The position numbers and the translations under genes were made by a program. From Salinicola halophyticus (GTDB taxonomy: Bacteria; Pseudomonadota; Gammaproteobacteria; Pseudomonadales; Halomonadaceae), in contig NZ_PZJN01000004.1 in the NCBI RefSeq assembly GCF_003206695.1, positions 403,687-467,686 of the forward strand: a DNA stretch of 64,000 nucleotides, read 5' to 3'. The notes below the pieces were generated by a model that saw nothing but the letters and a program-made list of their open reading frames with translations, did not search any database and was not told where the DNA came from. Shown here one piece after another: positions 55,444 through 64,000 of the stretch (positions are counted from its first letter, which is position 1; each line of letters starts with the position of its first letter).

Positions 55444-56847
55444 CTAGCGTTCACGCATGGCACCCTGCTGGGCGCGAAGTATCGGCTTCAACAGATACTG
55501 CAAAATGGTCTGCTCGCCGGTGATCACATCGACCGTCGCCTGCATACCGGGAATGATCGCCAGATCGTCGACGTTTTTCCCCAGATGGTTGCTGTCGGTT
55601 CGTACGGTCACTTCGTAGTAAGTGTTGCCTTTTTCGTCTTCCTCTGTATCCGGGCTGATACGCATGACCTGCCCCTTCAGGCCACCGTAGATCGTGAAGT
55701 CATAGGCGGATAACTTGACCGTCGCCGCCTGTCCCGCGCGGATGAAACCGACATCGCGTGGTGACACTCTCGCCTCGACCAGTAGCTGGTCCTCGATCGG
55801 CACGATCTCCATCAGGCTGGCACCGGGCTCGATCACGCCGCCGATGGTGTTGACGTTGATCGACTGCACGCTGCCGCGAACGGGCGACGTGATCAGCGTC
55901 CTGTCAACGCGATCCTGCAGGCTGACTCTCCCCTGCTGGAGGCTGTCGAGTTTGTTGCGAGCCTCGGTCAAGGCATCCGCGCTGCGCGAGCGAAACTGAG
56001 TCGCCAGATCGCGCCGTTTGCTGATGGCCTCGAGCAGCTCGGATTGTTTGGACGGGATCGACAGCTGTGCGGACTCCAGATCCCCGCGCTGGTCGTTGAC
56101 CTTACGCTGCAGATCGAGCAGATCCACCTGCGAGACGATCCCTTCCTTCACCAATGGCGCGGTGATCCCCAACTGCTGGCGTGAGAGTTGATAGCTACGA
56201 GACAGGGAATCGGCCCGGGACCGGATCTCCTGCAACTCCTGCTGACGCTGCTGAATCTGCGCCGCGGCCTGGTCAAGTTGAGAGCGCAAGCCATTGATCC
56301 TCGCGCTATAGGCGCCAGCGACCGCGGAATAGGTCTCCTTGTTGGTGGTGCGAAACTCATCACTGAGAGGAAGGGTCTGCGTGGATACGTTGACCTGCGC
56401 CTGCCAGTCGCTGGCGTCCGAATTCACCACCACCGAGTCCAGCTCGGCCTGATACTGCGCCACCGTTGCCTGCAGCCCGGCCAGCGTCGAGTTGCGCTCG
56501 GCGAGATCGGAGGTTGCCCGGGTCGGATCGATTCGCGCCAGCGGCTGGCCGGCTTCGACGACATCGCCCTCGTCGACATAGATCTCGCGCACGATCCCGC
56601 CTTCCAGATTCTGGATCGTCTGCAGTCGCGATGAGGGGACGACCTGCCCCGTACCCCGGGTCACGACTTCGATACTCGAGACGCCCGCCCATATCAGGAA
56701 AACGATGAACGCGGCCAGCAGTATCCAGATGATGACTCGCGACCGCCACGGCGTGGAGAGTAGCGTGGCAGCACTGGCGTCATCGGCAAGCTCCAGTTCG
56801 CGGGCGTTGGGCCGTGGCCATTTGACGACGTTACCCGCGCTGGCCAT
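55444..56847 (-). CDS. lapC: LapC, HlyD-family membrane fusion protein
   Basis: Periplasmic adaptor of 467 residues from ATG 56847; the ATG lies inside the 3' end of lapB (17-bp overlap). A membrane anchor is at about 37-58 (VIIWILLAAFIVFLIWAGVS). The lipoyl-like half motifs NLEGGIVREIYVDEGDVVEA and VRGSVQSINVNTIGGVIEPG flank a long coiled coil (about 120-310). The C-terminus GMQATVDVITGEQTILQYLL is the HlyD family signature. It links LapB to LapE. Confidence 0.95.
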   Translation of the reverse strand: MASAGNVVKWPRPNARELELADDASAATLLSTPWRSRVIIWILLAAFIVFLIWAGVSSIEVVTRGTGQVVPSSRLQTIQNLEGGIVREIYVDEGDVVEAGQPLARIDPTRATSDLAERNSTLAGLQATVAQYQAELDSVVVNSDASDWQAQVNVSTQTLPLSDEFRTTNKETYSAVAGAYSARINGLRSQLDQAAAQIQQRQQELQEIRSRADSLSRSYQLSRQQLGITAPLVKEGIVSQVDLLDLQRKVNDQRGDLESAQLSIPSKQSELLEAISKRRDLATQFRSRSADALTEARNKLDSLQQGRVSLQDRVDRTLITSPVRGSVQSINVNTIGGVIEPGASLMEIVPIEDQLLVEARVSPRDVGFIRAGQAATVKLSAYDFTIYGGLKGQVMRISPDTEEDEKGNTYYEVTVRTDSNHLGKNVDDLAIIPGMQATVDVITGEQTILQYLLKPILRAQQGAMRER

Positions 56848-59044
56848 GGCGCACCTCCTGCTGGCCGGCGGCTGGCGGCGTGGGCTCGGTCGGCGCCTGC
56901 ACACGTCCTTCGTTGAGTGCCTTGAGCACCGTCTGCTTGGGGCCATCCGCGATCACGCGGCCAGAATCGAGCACGATGATCCGATCGACAACCTCCAGCA
57001 TCGAACTCTTGTGCGTGACCAGCACCACCGTCTGGCTTCTCGGCAACTCCCGGAGCGTTCGGCGCAGCATGGCTTCGGCGCGGTTGTCCATATGCGAGCC
57101 CGGCTCGTCGAGCAGCAGTAACGCTGGATTGGTCAGAATCGCCCGTGCCAGCAGCACCGCCTGGCGTTGGCCGCTGGACAGCAGTCGACCTCCCTCGCCG
57201 ACCTGGCGATCCAGACCATCGGGATCACGGCGGGTGAATTCGCTGGCGCCCGCGATATCTGCCGCACGGTGCACCGCCTCGTCACTGGCGTAAGGCTGAC
57301 CCAGCATGATGTTGTCGCGAATCGAGCCGAAGAACAGTGCGCTATCCTGGCCGGCAAAACCGATATGACGACGCACATCGGCGGGATGGATCTGGTTGAT
57401 ATCGAGCCCATCGAGACGGATGCTGCCCTCGGTCGAACGATAGAGACCGCTCATCAGGCGCTCGACGGTACTCTTGCCTGCCCCCATGCGGCCAATGATC
57501 CCGACGCGCTCTCCAGGCTCGATGGTGAACGAGACATCGGTCAGCACGGCGGGAGACAGTTCGCTGTAACGGAACTCTACGTGATCGAACTCGATGCGCA
57601 TGTTGAGCTTGTCGCGGTGCACATAGTTCTTGGTCTCGTCGACCTCGTCCGGCAAGTTCATGATCTGATCGATCGCCGCCATGGCACTGCGCGTCTGCCC
57701 GAACCGGGTAATCAGCAACGCCATCTGCGCCAGCGGTTGCAGCGCTCGCCCCGTCAGCATGACCGCGGCGATCAGCCCGCCCATCGATAGTTGAGCATTG
57801 CCGATCAAGTAGACGCCCAGCACGACCAGCGCCACCGTCGAGAGCTGGTTGACCGACATCGTCAACGACGACACCGAGGTCGACAGATTGCGGCTCTTGA
57901 CGCCCCACTTGGCGATTTCGCCGACCGCGCGTTCATAGCGACGCTGGGTCTCGCCCTGGGCGTTGGCAAGCTTGATGCTCTCGAGCCCTGCCACGCTTTC
58001 GACCAGCCGCGCATGCTTCTCGGTCGCCAGCCGCGAGCCCAGTTCGATCGAGCGCCTGAGCGGCCACTGAATGATGATGCTGTAACCGATCAGAATGACC
58101 AGCGCAATGATCGGCACCCAGACCAGCGGCCCGCCGACGATCCATATCACAAGCAGAAACAGGATCGCGAACGGCAGATCGACCAGCGTCGTCATGGTCA
58201 TCGAGGTGAAGAAGTCACGAACCGAGTCGAACTCCTGCAGATGCTTGACGAAGGCGCCTACCGAAACCGGTCGCGCCTCCATTCTCAGGTTCATCACCTT
58301 GGCGAATATCTTGGCCGACAGCAGGACTTCGGATTTCTTGCCGGCGGTATCCAGAAACCAAGATCGCACCTGACGCATCAGCAGATCGAAACCGACGATG
58401 ATCGCCATGCCGGTCGCCAGCACCCAGAGCGTATCGAAGGCCAGGTTCGGCACCACCTTGTCGTAGACGTTCATGGTGAAAAGCGGCGCGGCCAAGGCGA
58501 ACAGGTTGATCAACAGCGAAGCGATCAGTACATCGCGATAGATGGGCGTCGACAGCTTGAGCGTTGACCAGAACCAGTGACCCTCGGCCAGCTTGACTGT
58601 CTCCGGGGCGCGATCGTCGAAGCGATGCTCACGCCGCACGTAGATCACCTGACCGGTTGCCTGCTCGATCAGCGAGCTCATCTCGACGTCTTGAGTGCCA
58701 TCGGCCTCCGGCATGTAGACCGTGGCCTGCTTTCGCTCCGCGTCACGCGAGAGCATCACCACGGCACGGCGTCCCTGCAGGATCACGATGCAGGGCAGCA
58801 GAATGTCGGCGACGCGGTCGGCGCGCTGGCTCACCAGCTTGGCCGAGAGGCCCGCCCGCTGCGCCGCGCGCGGCACCAGCGACAGCGTCAGCCGGCCATC
58901 GTCGAGCGGCAGTCCCGCACTGATGACATCGGCCGATCTGGGTGTGCCGTGGTGCCGAGAGAGAAATATCAACGCGCCGAGAAGCGGGTCGATCTCCTTC
59001 TCTCCGACCGGGTCGGGACGAAGCGGTGTCGGTTCATCAACCAA
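56831..59044 (-). CDS. lapB: LapB, type I secretion ABC transporter
   Basis: Exporter ATPase, 737 residues. An N-terminal C39-like domain (about 18-150) has no catalytic cysteine (LSRHHGTPRSADVISAG), the CLD type of RTX exporters. Six membrane helices follow (about 175-440), then the ABC domain with Walker A GRMGAGKST, signature LLSSGQRQAV (LSSGQ instead of LSGGQ) and Walker B LLLLDEPGSHMD. The only in-frame start that fits is TTG 59044, with AGGAG nine bases upstream. It drives export of the adhesin encoded 32 bp upstream. Confidence 0.95.
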   Translation of the reverse strand: MVDEPTPLRPDPVGEKEIDPLLGALIFLSRHHGTPRSADVISAGLPLDDGRLTLSLVPRAAQRAGLSAKLVSQRADRVADILLPCIVILQGRRAVVMLSRDAERKQATVYMPEADGTQDVEMSSLIEQATGQVIYVRREHRFDDRAPETVKLAEGHWFWSTLKLSTPIYRDVLIASLLINLFALAAPLFTMNVYDKVVPNLAFDTLWVLATGMAIIVGFDLLMRQVRSWFLDTAGKKSEVLLSAKIFAKVMNLRMEARPVSVGAFVKHLQEFDSVRDFFTSMTMTTLVDLPFAILFLLVIWIVGGPLVWVPIIALVILIGYSIIIQWPLRRSIELGSRLATEKHARLVESVAGLESIKLANAQGETQRRYERAVGEIAKWGVKSRNLSTSVSSLTMSVNQLSTVALVVLGVYLIGNAQLSMGGLIAAVMLTGRALQPLAQMALLITRFGQTRSAMAAIDQIMNLPDEVDETKNYVHRDKLNMRIEFDHVEFRYSELSPAVLTDVSFTIEPGERVGIIGRMGAGKSTVERLMSGLYRSTEGSIRLDGLDINQIHPADVRRHIGFAGQDSALFFGSIRDNIMLGQPYASDEAVHRAADIAGASEFTRRDPDGLDRQVGEGGRLLSSGQRQAVLLARAILTNPALLLLDEPGSHMDNRAEAMLRRTLRELPRSQTVVLVTHKSSMLEVVDRIIVLDSGRVIADGPKQTVLKALNEGRVQAPTEPTPPAAGQQEVRHGQRG

Positions 59045-59076
59045 ACCTGTGTTCTCCTGTCGTTCGACGGCCGGCC

Positions 59077-62000
59077 TCAGCCGTCGAGGTTCGTCTTGAG
59101 ATTGCCGTCGTGCAGCAACGTCCTGATGATGTCTGTATCCGAACTGCCGAGCGAGGTCATGTCAACGTTGCTGAACTCGATCTTCTGGGTCACCGCCCCG
59201 TCGGGGCCATCGGTCTTGATCTGCAGGGTAGAGCCGCTATTGCTATCGGCGGCAGTGCCCTTCTCGAAATGGAGATATTGAGAAGCCAGCGAAGCATCCA
59301 GACTGAAATCTCCGCTGCCGCCGATGTCGAGCATGTCGGACAGGTCGACGACGTCACCGCCGGCGCCGCTCTTGAAATCCGTCACCTGATCGACAGCCGG
59401 CGCCGCAGAGGAGCCCTGATCGCCACGCATCCAGGCAAAGGTGTCGCTGCCGTCACCCCCCGTCAGAATGTCGTTACCCTTGCCACCTTCGAGGTGATCG
59501 TTACCGCTGCCGCCCGATAGCGTGTCGTTGCCAACGCCGCCAGAGAGTATGTCATTGCCGGCTCCGCCAGTGAGCGTGTCGTTGCCGGCGCCGCCATAGA
59601 GGTGATCGTCGCCGTCTCCGCCGCTAAGCGTATCGGCTCCGCCATTACCTACCAGGATGTCATTGCCAAGACCACCGCTTAGTTCATCTGTGCTTTCAGT
59701 CCCGATGATCATATCGGCGCCGCTGGTGCCCGATGAGTTCGATGTGGACGTGATGACGTTGGTGTAAGTCCCACTACCATCTGCGCTCAGCGTCACGGTC
59801 TGCGAGGCGCCGATGCTGCCATCGCCATCGATGGCAGCGAAGCCGAAGCTGTCCGACAGCGGCTTGTCTTCGACAGTTACCTGCTGGTAGTAGCCTGATA
59901 AAAGCCCGGTCCAAACCCAGCTTCCTCTTTCGACATGCGACTGATCTGCAGGATTGTAAGTAATGGCGCTAACATCGAAGACCTTACCGTTGGCCACGTC
60001 GCTGGCCGTGATCGCCACGCCTGCAGCATACAGAACGCCATTATCGGGCAACTTGGTGACACGAATGCTCAATCCACTGCCGCTCTCCGCGTCACTCAGC
60101 TTCGCGTTATTGGCGAAGTCGATGTAGACCGTGTCCTTGTGGATACTCGTATTAGTCAAACCGACCGTGAAGTTGCTCGCTGTCGGCGCGGTGTTGAACG
60201 TGGCGCCGGTTACGCCGATCACCAGTGAAGCCGTCGATGTGCCACCCTTACCGTCGCTGACGGTATAGCTGAAGTTATCGCTCGCCTTGTCCCCGCCAAA
60301 CAGTCCACGGGTCGTAGGCCGATCCGCATCCAGCGTGTAGGTGTAACTGCCGTCGGCGTGGAGTACCAGCGTACCGTAGACGCCGGCAATGGTCGTGTTG
60401 GCCGTGCCAGCAATGCTCACGCTACTGTGCGCCTGGGCATTGACGACATTCGTCACGATCAGTGCATCGCCGTCGGGGTCGCTGTCATTGGTCAGCACAT
60501 TACCCGTGGCCGTGGCCGAGCCGGCAGCGATGGCGCTGGCACTCCCGTACAACGTTCCCCCGTTCAGCGCAGTGAGCGGTGTCGAAGATCCAAGCGCATG
60601 GGTATCGACATCCATCGGTGTAGCCTTGCTGTCGGTCGTCACGATCAGCAGATGGCCAGAGGCATCTTCCGCCAGGCCGTAGACCTGAGTGGACATCGTC
60701 GCGACAAGCGTTGTGGACGCGTTGCCGCTGGTGGTCTTGACACTGCCATCATTGTTCAACGCGACTTCGTAGACCTTGTTGTTCGCGTCCGACACGTAGA
60801 GATGATTACCCACATATTTCAGATCTCCGCCCGCCGTGAAGCTGGTCGAAGCGATCTTGGTCGCCGCAAGCGTCGATGGATTGAGCGAGAAAAGTCCGGT
60901 CGTGCTGGCACTGGCAGCAATCAACTGACCACTGGGCATCAATGCCAAAGCGTTGATGCTGGTCAGGCCCGAGATCGCACCTACTGTCGTGGCCAATCCT
61001 GTAGTTGCGTTGATGCTGTAGAGCGTCGAACCGCTGGCTGATGACGAGAAGGCGACACCATACAAACGTCCCGCCGTCGTGCTGTTGGAAATATCCCCAA
61101 GATTGGTAACCACCGCCCCCGAGGCATTCTTGATCGTGATGCTGGTCTGGGTATTTGTCGTCAGATTCCAGGTTTCCAATGTGCCTTGCACAGTAGACAG
61201 GTAGACCAGATCAGGCTGCGCCGTGACGGCGCCCATGTCGGCGACCGCCATCGGCGCATCGTTGACGTTGTGAACGATGACCGGGACCGTCACGCTCGTC
61301 GTGGCGGTATCAGCATTGCTGGCTTCCTTGGAGGTCGCCGATACCGACAGATTGAATTTTCCGTCATAGTCGGCCGCCGGTTTGACCGTCAGCGTATTGA
61401 GGTTCCAGCCGGTAACGTCCTTGCTGGTCGTGCCCGCCGTCGCGACAAAACTGTTGGTGCCGTCGCTCAAGGTCGCGCCCACCGGGATACCGCTGATCGC
61501 CACCTTGCTGATGCTCTCCGAACCATCGGTGTCGTGTAGCGCCGTGGCCACCTTCGATAGGTGAATGGTCGAGTTTTCGTCACCTTCGTTCATGGCGTAG
61601 AGCTGGTAGTAACCATTGCCCTTGCCATCGGCGCCCAATAGACCCGAATGGTTGACGTTAGCCGCATCCAGGGCGCTGACATCCTGCATCAACACGTAGT
61701 TGCTCGCGTTTAGCGGCACCGACGCGCCACCGTTGACGCCGACATTGAGCGAGTAGTTACCGGCCCCCGCCTGGTTGTGATGGTAAAGATCGAGTGTGTA
61801 GTAACCGCTTACCGCCGGCTTGTAGCTGCCGGAATAGTTGCCGGAACTGCCACCCCACGTCCCCTGTCCGACCACGTTACCGCCGATCAGCACGCGGATA
61901 CTGTCATCACCAGAGCCGCTGAAAGCATAGGTTTTCCCAGCTTCCAGATAGATCAATCCCGACAGATGCGTCCCAGTGCCGGCAGCCACGTTGGTGTTGG

Positions 62001-64000
62001 CCGCTGCCGTGACATTGCCACTGCTAGCTGGCGTGCCGGCGCGGTCGATTGCTGCCTGCATGACGGCCGGGTCGGCGCCATTGCCGTTGGTTCCGAGCGT
62101 CGTAATGGAGAAGGTGTCGCGCGTTAAACCAGCGCCAGTGGCTGTGTTACTAGCCAGGGTAATCGATGGCGCATCGGCGACCGCGGCAACATTGATCGTG
62201 GCCGTGGCGGGCGTCGGATCCTTGCTTCCGTTGTTATCGATAGCCGCGTATTGGAGCGAGGTCGTGCCGGCCCAATCACCTGTCGGCTTGAAGTAAACCG
62301 TCGCGCCATTGCCGCTGGCCGTGATCGACGCGCCTGGCGTCAGTGTTTGAGTACCTGCCGCATCGCGGTAGAAAATGCCATTGGCCCCCAGGCTCGAGAT
62401 TTCGAAACTGCCGATGCTGCCGTCGACGTCGGTACCGCCGAGGTTGACCGCAATCAACGACGACGGATCTTCCTTGCCGGTTACTGTAACGTTCGAGGTT
62501 TCCGGCAGTTCGTTGGTACCCACGATGGTGACAGCGATCGTTTTCGTGGTGCCATCGAGTGTCGCGACCGTAAAGTTCTCGACCTTGGTTTCGCCCGCCT
62601 TGAGATACTGCACAGCACTGTTGGCAACGCTGTAATTCCAGTTACCTCCCGCCGTAATGGCCAACGTTCCCAACGTACCGCTCGCCGCCGCAGCGTTGCC
62701 GGGCACGAAAGCACTTTGGCCACTATCCGCATCGCTCGCCGTCAACGCGCCGCTGGCGGTCAGACTTCCCGCGGAGACGTTGCTGTCCTCGGTCACTGAA
62801 CCGGAAGCCGTACCGCTGATCACCGCAGCGTCATTGGTGCCCTGAATGGTGACGCTCAGCGTCTGGCTGGTGCCGTCCGAGGTCTTGACCGTGAACTGCT
62901 CGATTTTGGTCTCGCCCGCTGCCAGATACTGCACCTTGGCGTTGTCGACGCTGTAGCTCCACTGGCCATTGCTGCCGATGGCGAGACTGCCAAGCGTGGT
63001 CCCCAATGGCGTGCCCGCCCCAGCCTGGAAATGGGCCTCCCCTTCATCGGGATCGACAACGCCAAGCGTGCCGGTGGCCACCAGATGCCCATCGAGCGTG
63101 TTCGTGTCTTCCGTGACTCCACCGCTCGCGGCACCCGTGATTACCGCGACATCGTTGACCGGCGTCACGAACAGCGTCACCGTCGCGGTATCGGTGCCAC
63201 CCTTGCCATCGCTGATGGTGTACTCGAAGGTTGCAGTGCCGTTGTAGTTGGCATCCGGCGTAAATGTGATCACGCCATTCTCGAAGGTGACGCTGCCGTG
63301 GTCGGCGTTGCCAACCCCAACGACAGTCAACGTGTCATCTTCAGGATCGGAATCGTTGACGAGAAGATCTTCCGGCCGCAGGTAGACCGGCGTGTCCTCC
63401 GCCGTCGTCAACGGCGCATCCACGACATACTGGCCAAGCGGTACGTAGTCCCCCTGCCCACCGAACTGCAGCGAGGGCTGGAAAATAGCGTTGCCCCCCT
63501 GGTCCCAATAGATGATCTCGATGGCGTGCGTGCCACTCTGGTCAACGGTGAAGCTATGGTAGTTGGTCGCGGGGCTCTGATTGTGGTCGACGGCTGCGGC
63601 CACCTTCCCATCGATCAGAATCTGATAGCCATCGTCGGCCAGCACCTTGAAGGTATAAGTTCCAGCATCGAGCTCGACGACGCCGCGCATCCGAAGGATG
63701 GCATCGCTACCGGTCGTCGGTGAGTCGGTATTCAGTGAGTCGGCATCATCCCCGAGGAATGTCTTCAATGTATCGGGGTGAGCCAGATCACCATCGATGT
63801 ATTGATAGGAAAGGGAACTCGCCACAAAAGTTGCGTCAGGTGTTCCCTTGGCGGAGATGAACGCATAGGCCTGGGCGATACTCGACAGATTCGGACCGTC
63901 GGCATTCGGCCCTTCTTGATAAGCGAAGTACTCGGAATACAATCCGCCGAGTTTGCCAGGATTCGCGTAGCTGTCATCCGTCGCCACCGGGGCATCGTTG
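59077..64000 (-). CDS. lapA: Giant RTX adhesin (LapA/BapA-like), N-terminus outside window
   Basis: About 1640 C-terminal residues of a much larger surface adhesin; the frame is open through base 64000, where it reads NDAPVATDD. Visible order: a PA14-type carbohydrate-binding domain (about 63430-63940, LADDGYQILIDGK), cadherin/VCBS-like repeats ending in NDA or GTN (about 61200-63420), a second PA14-like stretch (about 61700-62000, SGSGDDSIRVLIGG), a propeller-like Ser/Thr-rich region (about 60600-61210), more cadherin-like units, nine RTX nonapeptides GGxGxDxLx (about 59436-59676) and a C-terminal secretion signal (DIIRTLLHDGNL). It is secreted by LapBCE; the N-terminal retention module with the LapG cleavage site lies beyond the edge. 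Confidence 0.93.
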   Translation of the reverse strand, partial: NDAPVATDDSYANPGKLGGLYSEYFAYQEGPNADGPNLSSIAQAYAFISAKGTPDATFVASSLSYQYIDGDLAHPDTLKTFLGDDADSLNTDSPTTGSDAILRMRGVVELDAGTYTFKVLADDGYQILIDGKVAAAVDHNQSPATNYHSFTVDQSGTHAIEIIYWDQGGNAIFQPSLQFGGQGDYVPLGQYVVDAPLTTAEDTPVYLRPEDLLVNDSDPEDDTLTVVGVGNADHGSVTFENGVITFTPDANYNGTATFEYTISDGKGGTDTATVTLFVTPVNDVAVITGAASGGVTEDTNTLDGHLVATGTLGVVDPDEGEAHFQAGAGTPLGTTLGSLAIGSNGQWSYSVDNAKVQYLAAGETKIEQFTVKTSDGTSQTLSVTIQGTNDAAVISGTASGSVTEDSNVSAGSLTASGALTASDADSGQSAFVPGNAAAASGTLGTLAITAGGNWNYSVANSAVQYLKAGETKVENFTVATLDGTTKTIAVTIVGTNELPETSNVTVTGKEDPSSLIAVNLGGTDVDGSIGSFEISSLGANGIFYRDAAGTQTLTPGASITASGNGATVYFKPTGDWAGTTSLQYAAIDNNGSKDPTPATATINVAAVADAPSITLASNTATGAGLTRDTFSITTLGTNGNGADPAVMQAAIDRAGTPASSGNVTAAANTNVAAGTGTHLSGLIYLEAGKTYAFSGSGDDSIRVLIGGNVVGQGTWGGSSGNYSGSYKPAVSGYYTLDLYHHNQAGAGNYSLNVGVNGGASVPLNASNYVLMQDVSALDAANVNHSGLLGADGKGNGYYQLYAMNEGDENSTIHLSKVATALHDTDGSESISKVAISGIPVGATLSDGTNSFVATAGTTSKDVTGWNLNTLTVKPAADYDGKFNLSVSATSKEASNADTATTSVTVPVIVHNVNDAPMAVADMGAVTAQPDLVYLSTVQGTLETWNLTTNTQTSITIKNASGAVVTNLGDISNSTTAGRLYGVAFSSSASGSTLYSINATTGLATTVGAISGLTSINALALMPSGQLIAASASTTGLFSLNPSTLAATKIASTSFTAGGDLKYVGNHLYVSDANNKVYEVALNNDGSVKTTSGNASTTLVATMSTQVYGLAEDASGHLLIVTTDSKATPMDVDTHALGSSTPLTALNGGTLYGSASAIAAGSATATGNVLTNDSDPDGDALIVTNVVNAQAHSSVSIAGTANTTIAGVYGTLVLHADGSYTYTLDADRPTTRGLFGGDKASDNFSYTVSDGKGGTSTASLVIGVTGATFNTAPTASNFTVGLTNTSIHKDTVYIDFANNAKLSDAESGSGLSIRVTKLPDNGVLYAAGVAITASDVANGKVFDVSAITYNPADQSHVERGSWVWTGLLSGYYQQVTVEDKPLSDSFGFAAIDGDGSIGASQTVTLSADGSGTYTNVITSTSNSSGTSGADMIIGTESTDELSGGLGNDILVGNGGADTLSGGDGDDHLYGGAGNDTLTGGAGNDILSGGVGNDTLSGGSGNDHLEGGKGNDILTGGDGSDTFAWMRGDQGSSAAPAVDQVTDFKSGAGGDVVDLSDMLDIGGSGDFSLDASLASQYLHFEKGTAADSNSGSTLQIKTDGPDGAVTQKIEFSNVDMTSLGSSDTDIIRTLLHDGNLKTNLDG

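Noticed and set aside
63987..64000. Start of the adhesin gene at a GTG near 63987
   Set aside because: The frame stays open past it to the window edge and reads NDAPVATDD, a normal repeat boundary, so the true start lies outside.

Overview
The window is G+C-rich gammaproteobacterial chromosome. The order rpoS-nlpD-popT-pcm-surE-truD-ispF-ispD-ftsB, a PA3496-family small protein, an mtlEFGKD-type mannitol operon and a Lap-type adhesin locus suggest a halophilic or marine member of the Halomonadaceae or a close relative. This placement is inferred from gene content; no rRNA or marker search was possible. I saw no tRNA, rRNA, CRISPR array, insertion sequence or phage gene.

Left part (1-31.8 kb). 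A mannitol operon (mtlE-F-G-K-D, minus strand, last gene cut by the window edge) is transcribed away from a LacI-type repressor. A PepSY protein, an OmpR-family regulator and a histidine kinase form a minus-strand operon, with a second PepSY-like protein and a membrane protein on the opposite strand. Next come yjdM, a PA3496-family protein, ettA, a DUF1328 peptide, an LpxL-type acyltransferase, alr and a TolC-family channel. The rpoS block follows, running into isoprenoid (ispDF) and division (ftsB) genes. A YqfO-like protein, two Nudix hydrolases, a 2OG-Fe(II) oxygenase and two MFS transporters close this part.

Middle (31.8-50.7 kb). The main feature is a complete ebo/EDB gene set (eboA-F), known from cyanobacteria and pseudomonads as a metabolite-transport or processing cluster. 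Here it is split into three transcription units: eboDEC (+), eboF (-) and eboAB (+). Then come a DUF4870 protein behind a structured leader, a second acyltransferase, pirin, a LysR regulator with a VOC protein, a YnfM-like MFS with its LysR, thiC under a TPP riboswitch, a GltP/DctA-type symporter, CsbD, a parvulin and a glutaredoxin-like protein.

Right part (50.7-64 kb). A biofilm-adhesion locus lies on the minus strand: the C-terminal half of a giant RTX adhesin (LapA-like, runs off the edge), its type I exporter (LapB, LapC, LapE), the c-di-GMP receptor LapD, the periplasmic protease LapG and an EF-hand lipoprotein. By analogy with Pseudomonas, LapD holds LapG when c-di-GMP is high and releases it to cleave the adhesin when c-di-GMP falls. 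The Ca2+-binding lipoprotein may feed into the Ca2+-dependent LapG step.

Across the window, gaps between genes repeatedly hold short tandem arrays. Most have 13-16 bp units, each locus with its own sequence, and three lie directly beside a hairpin. I found no single described element that explains them.
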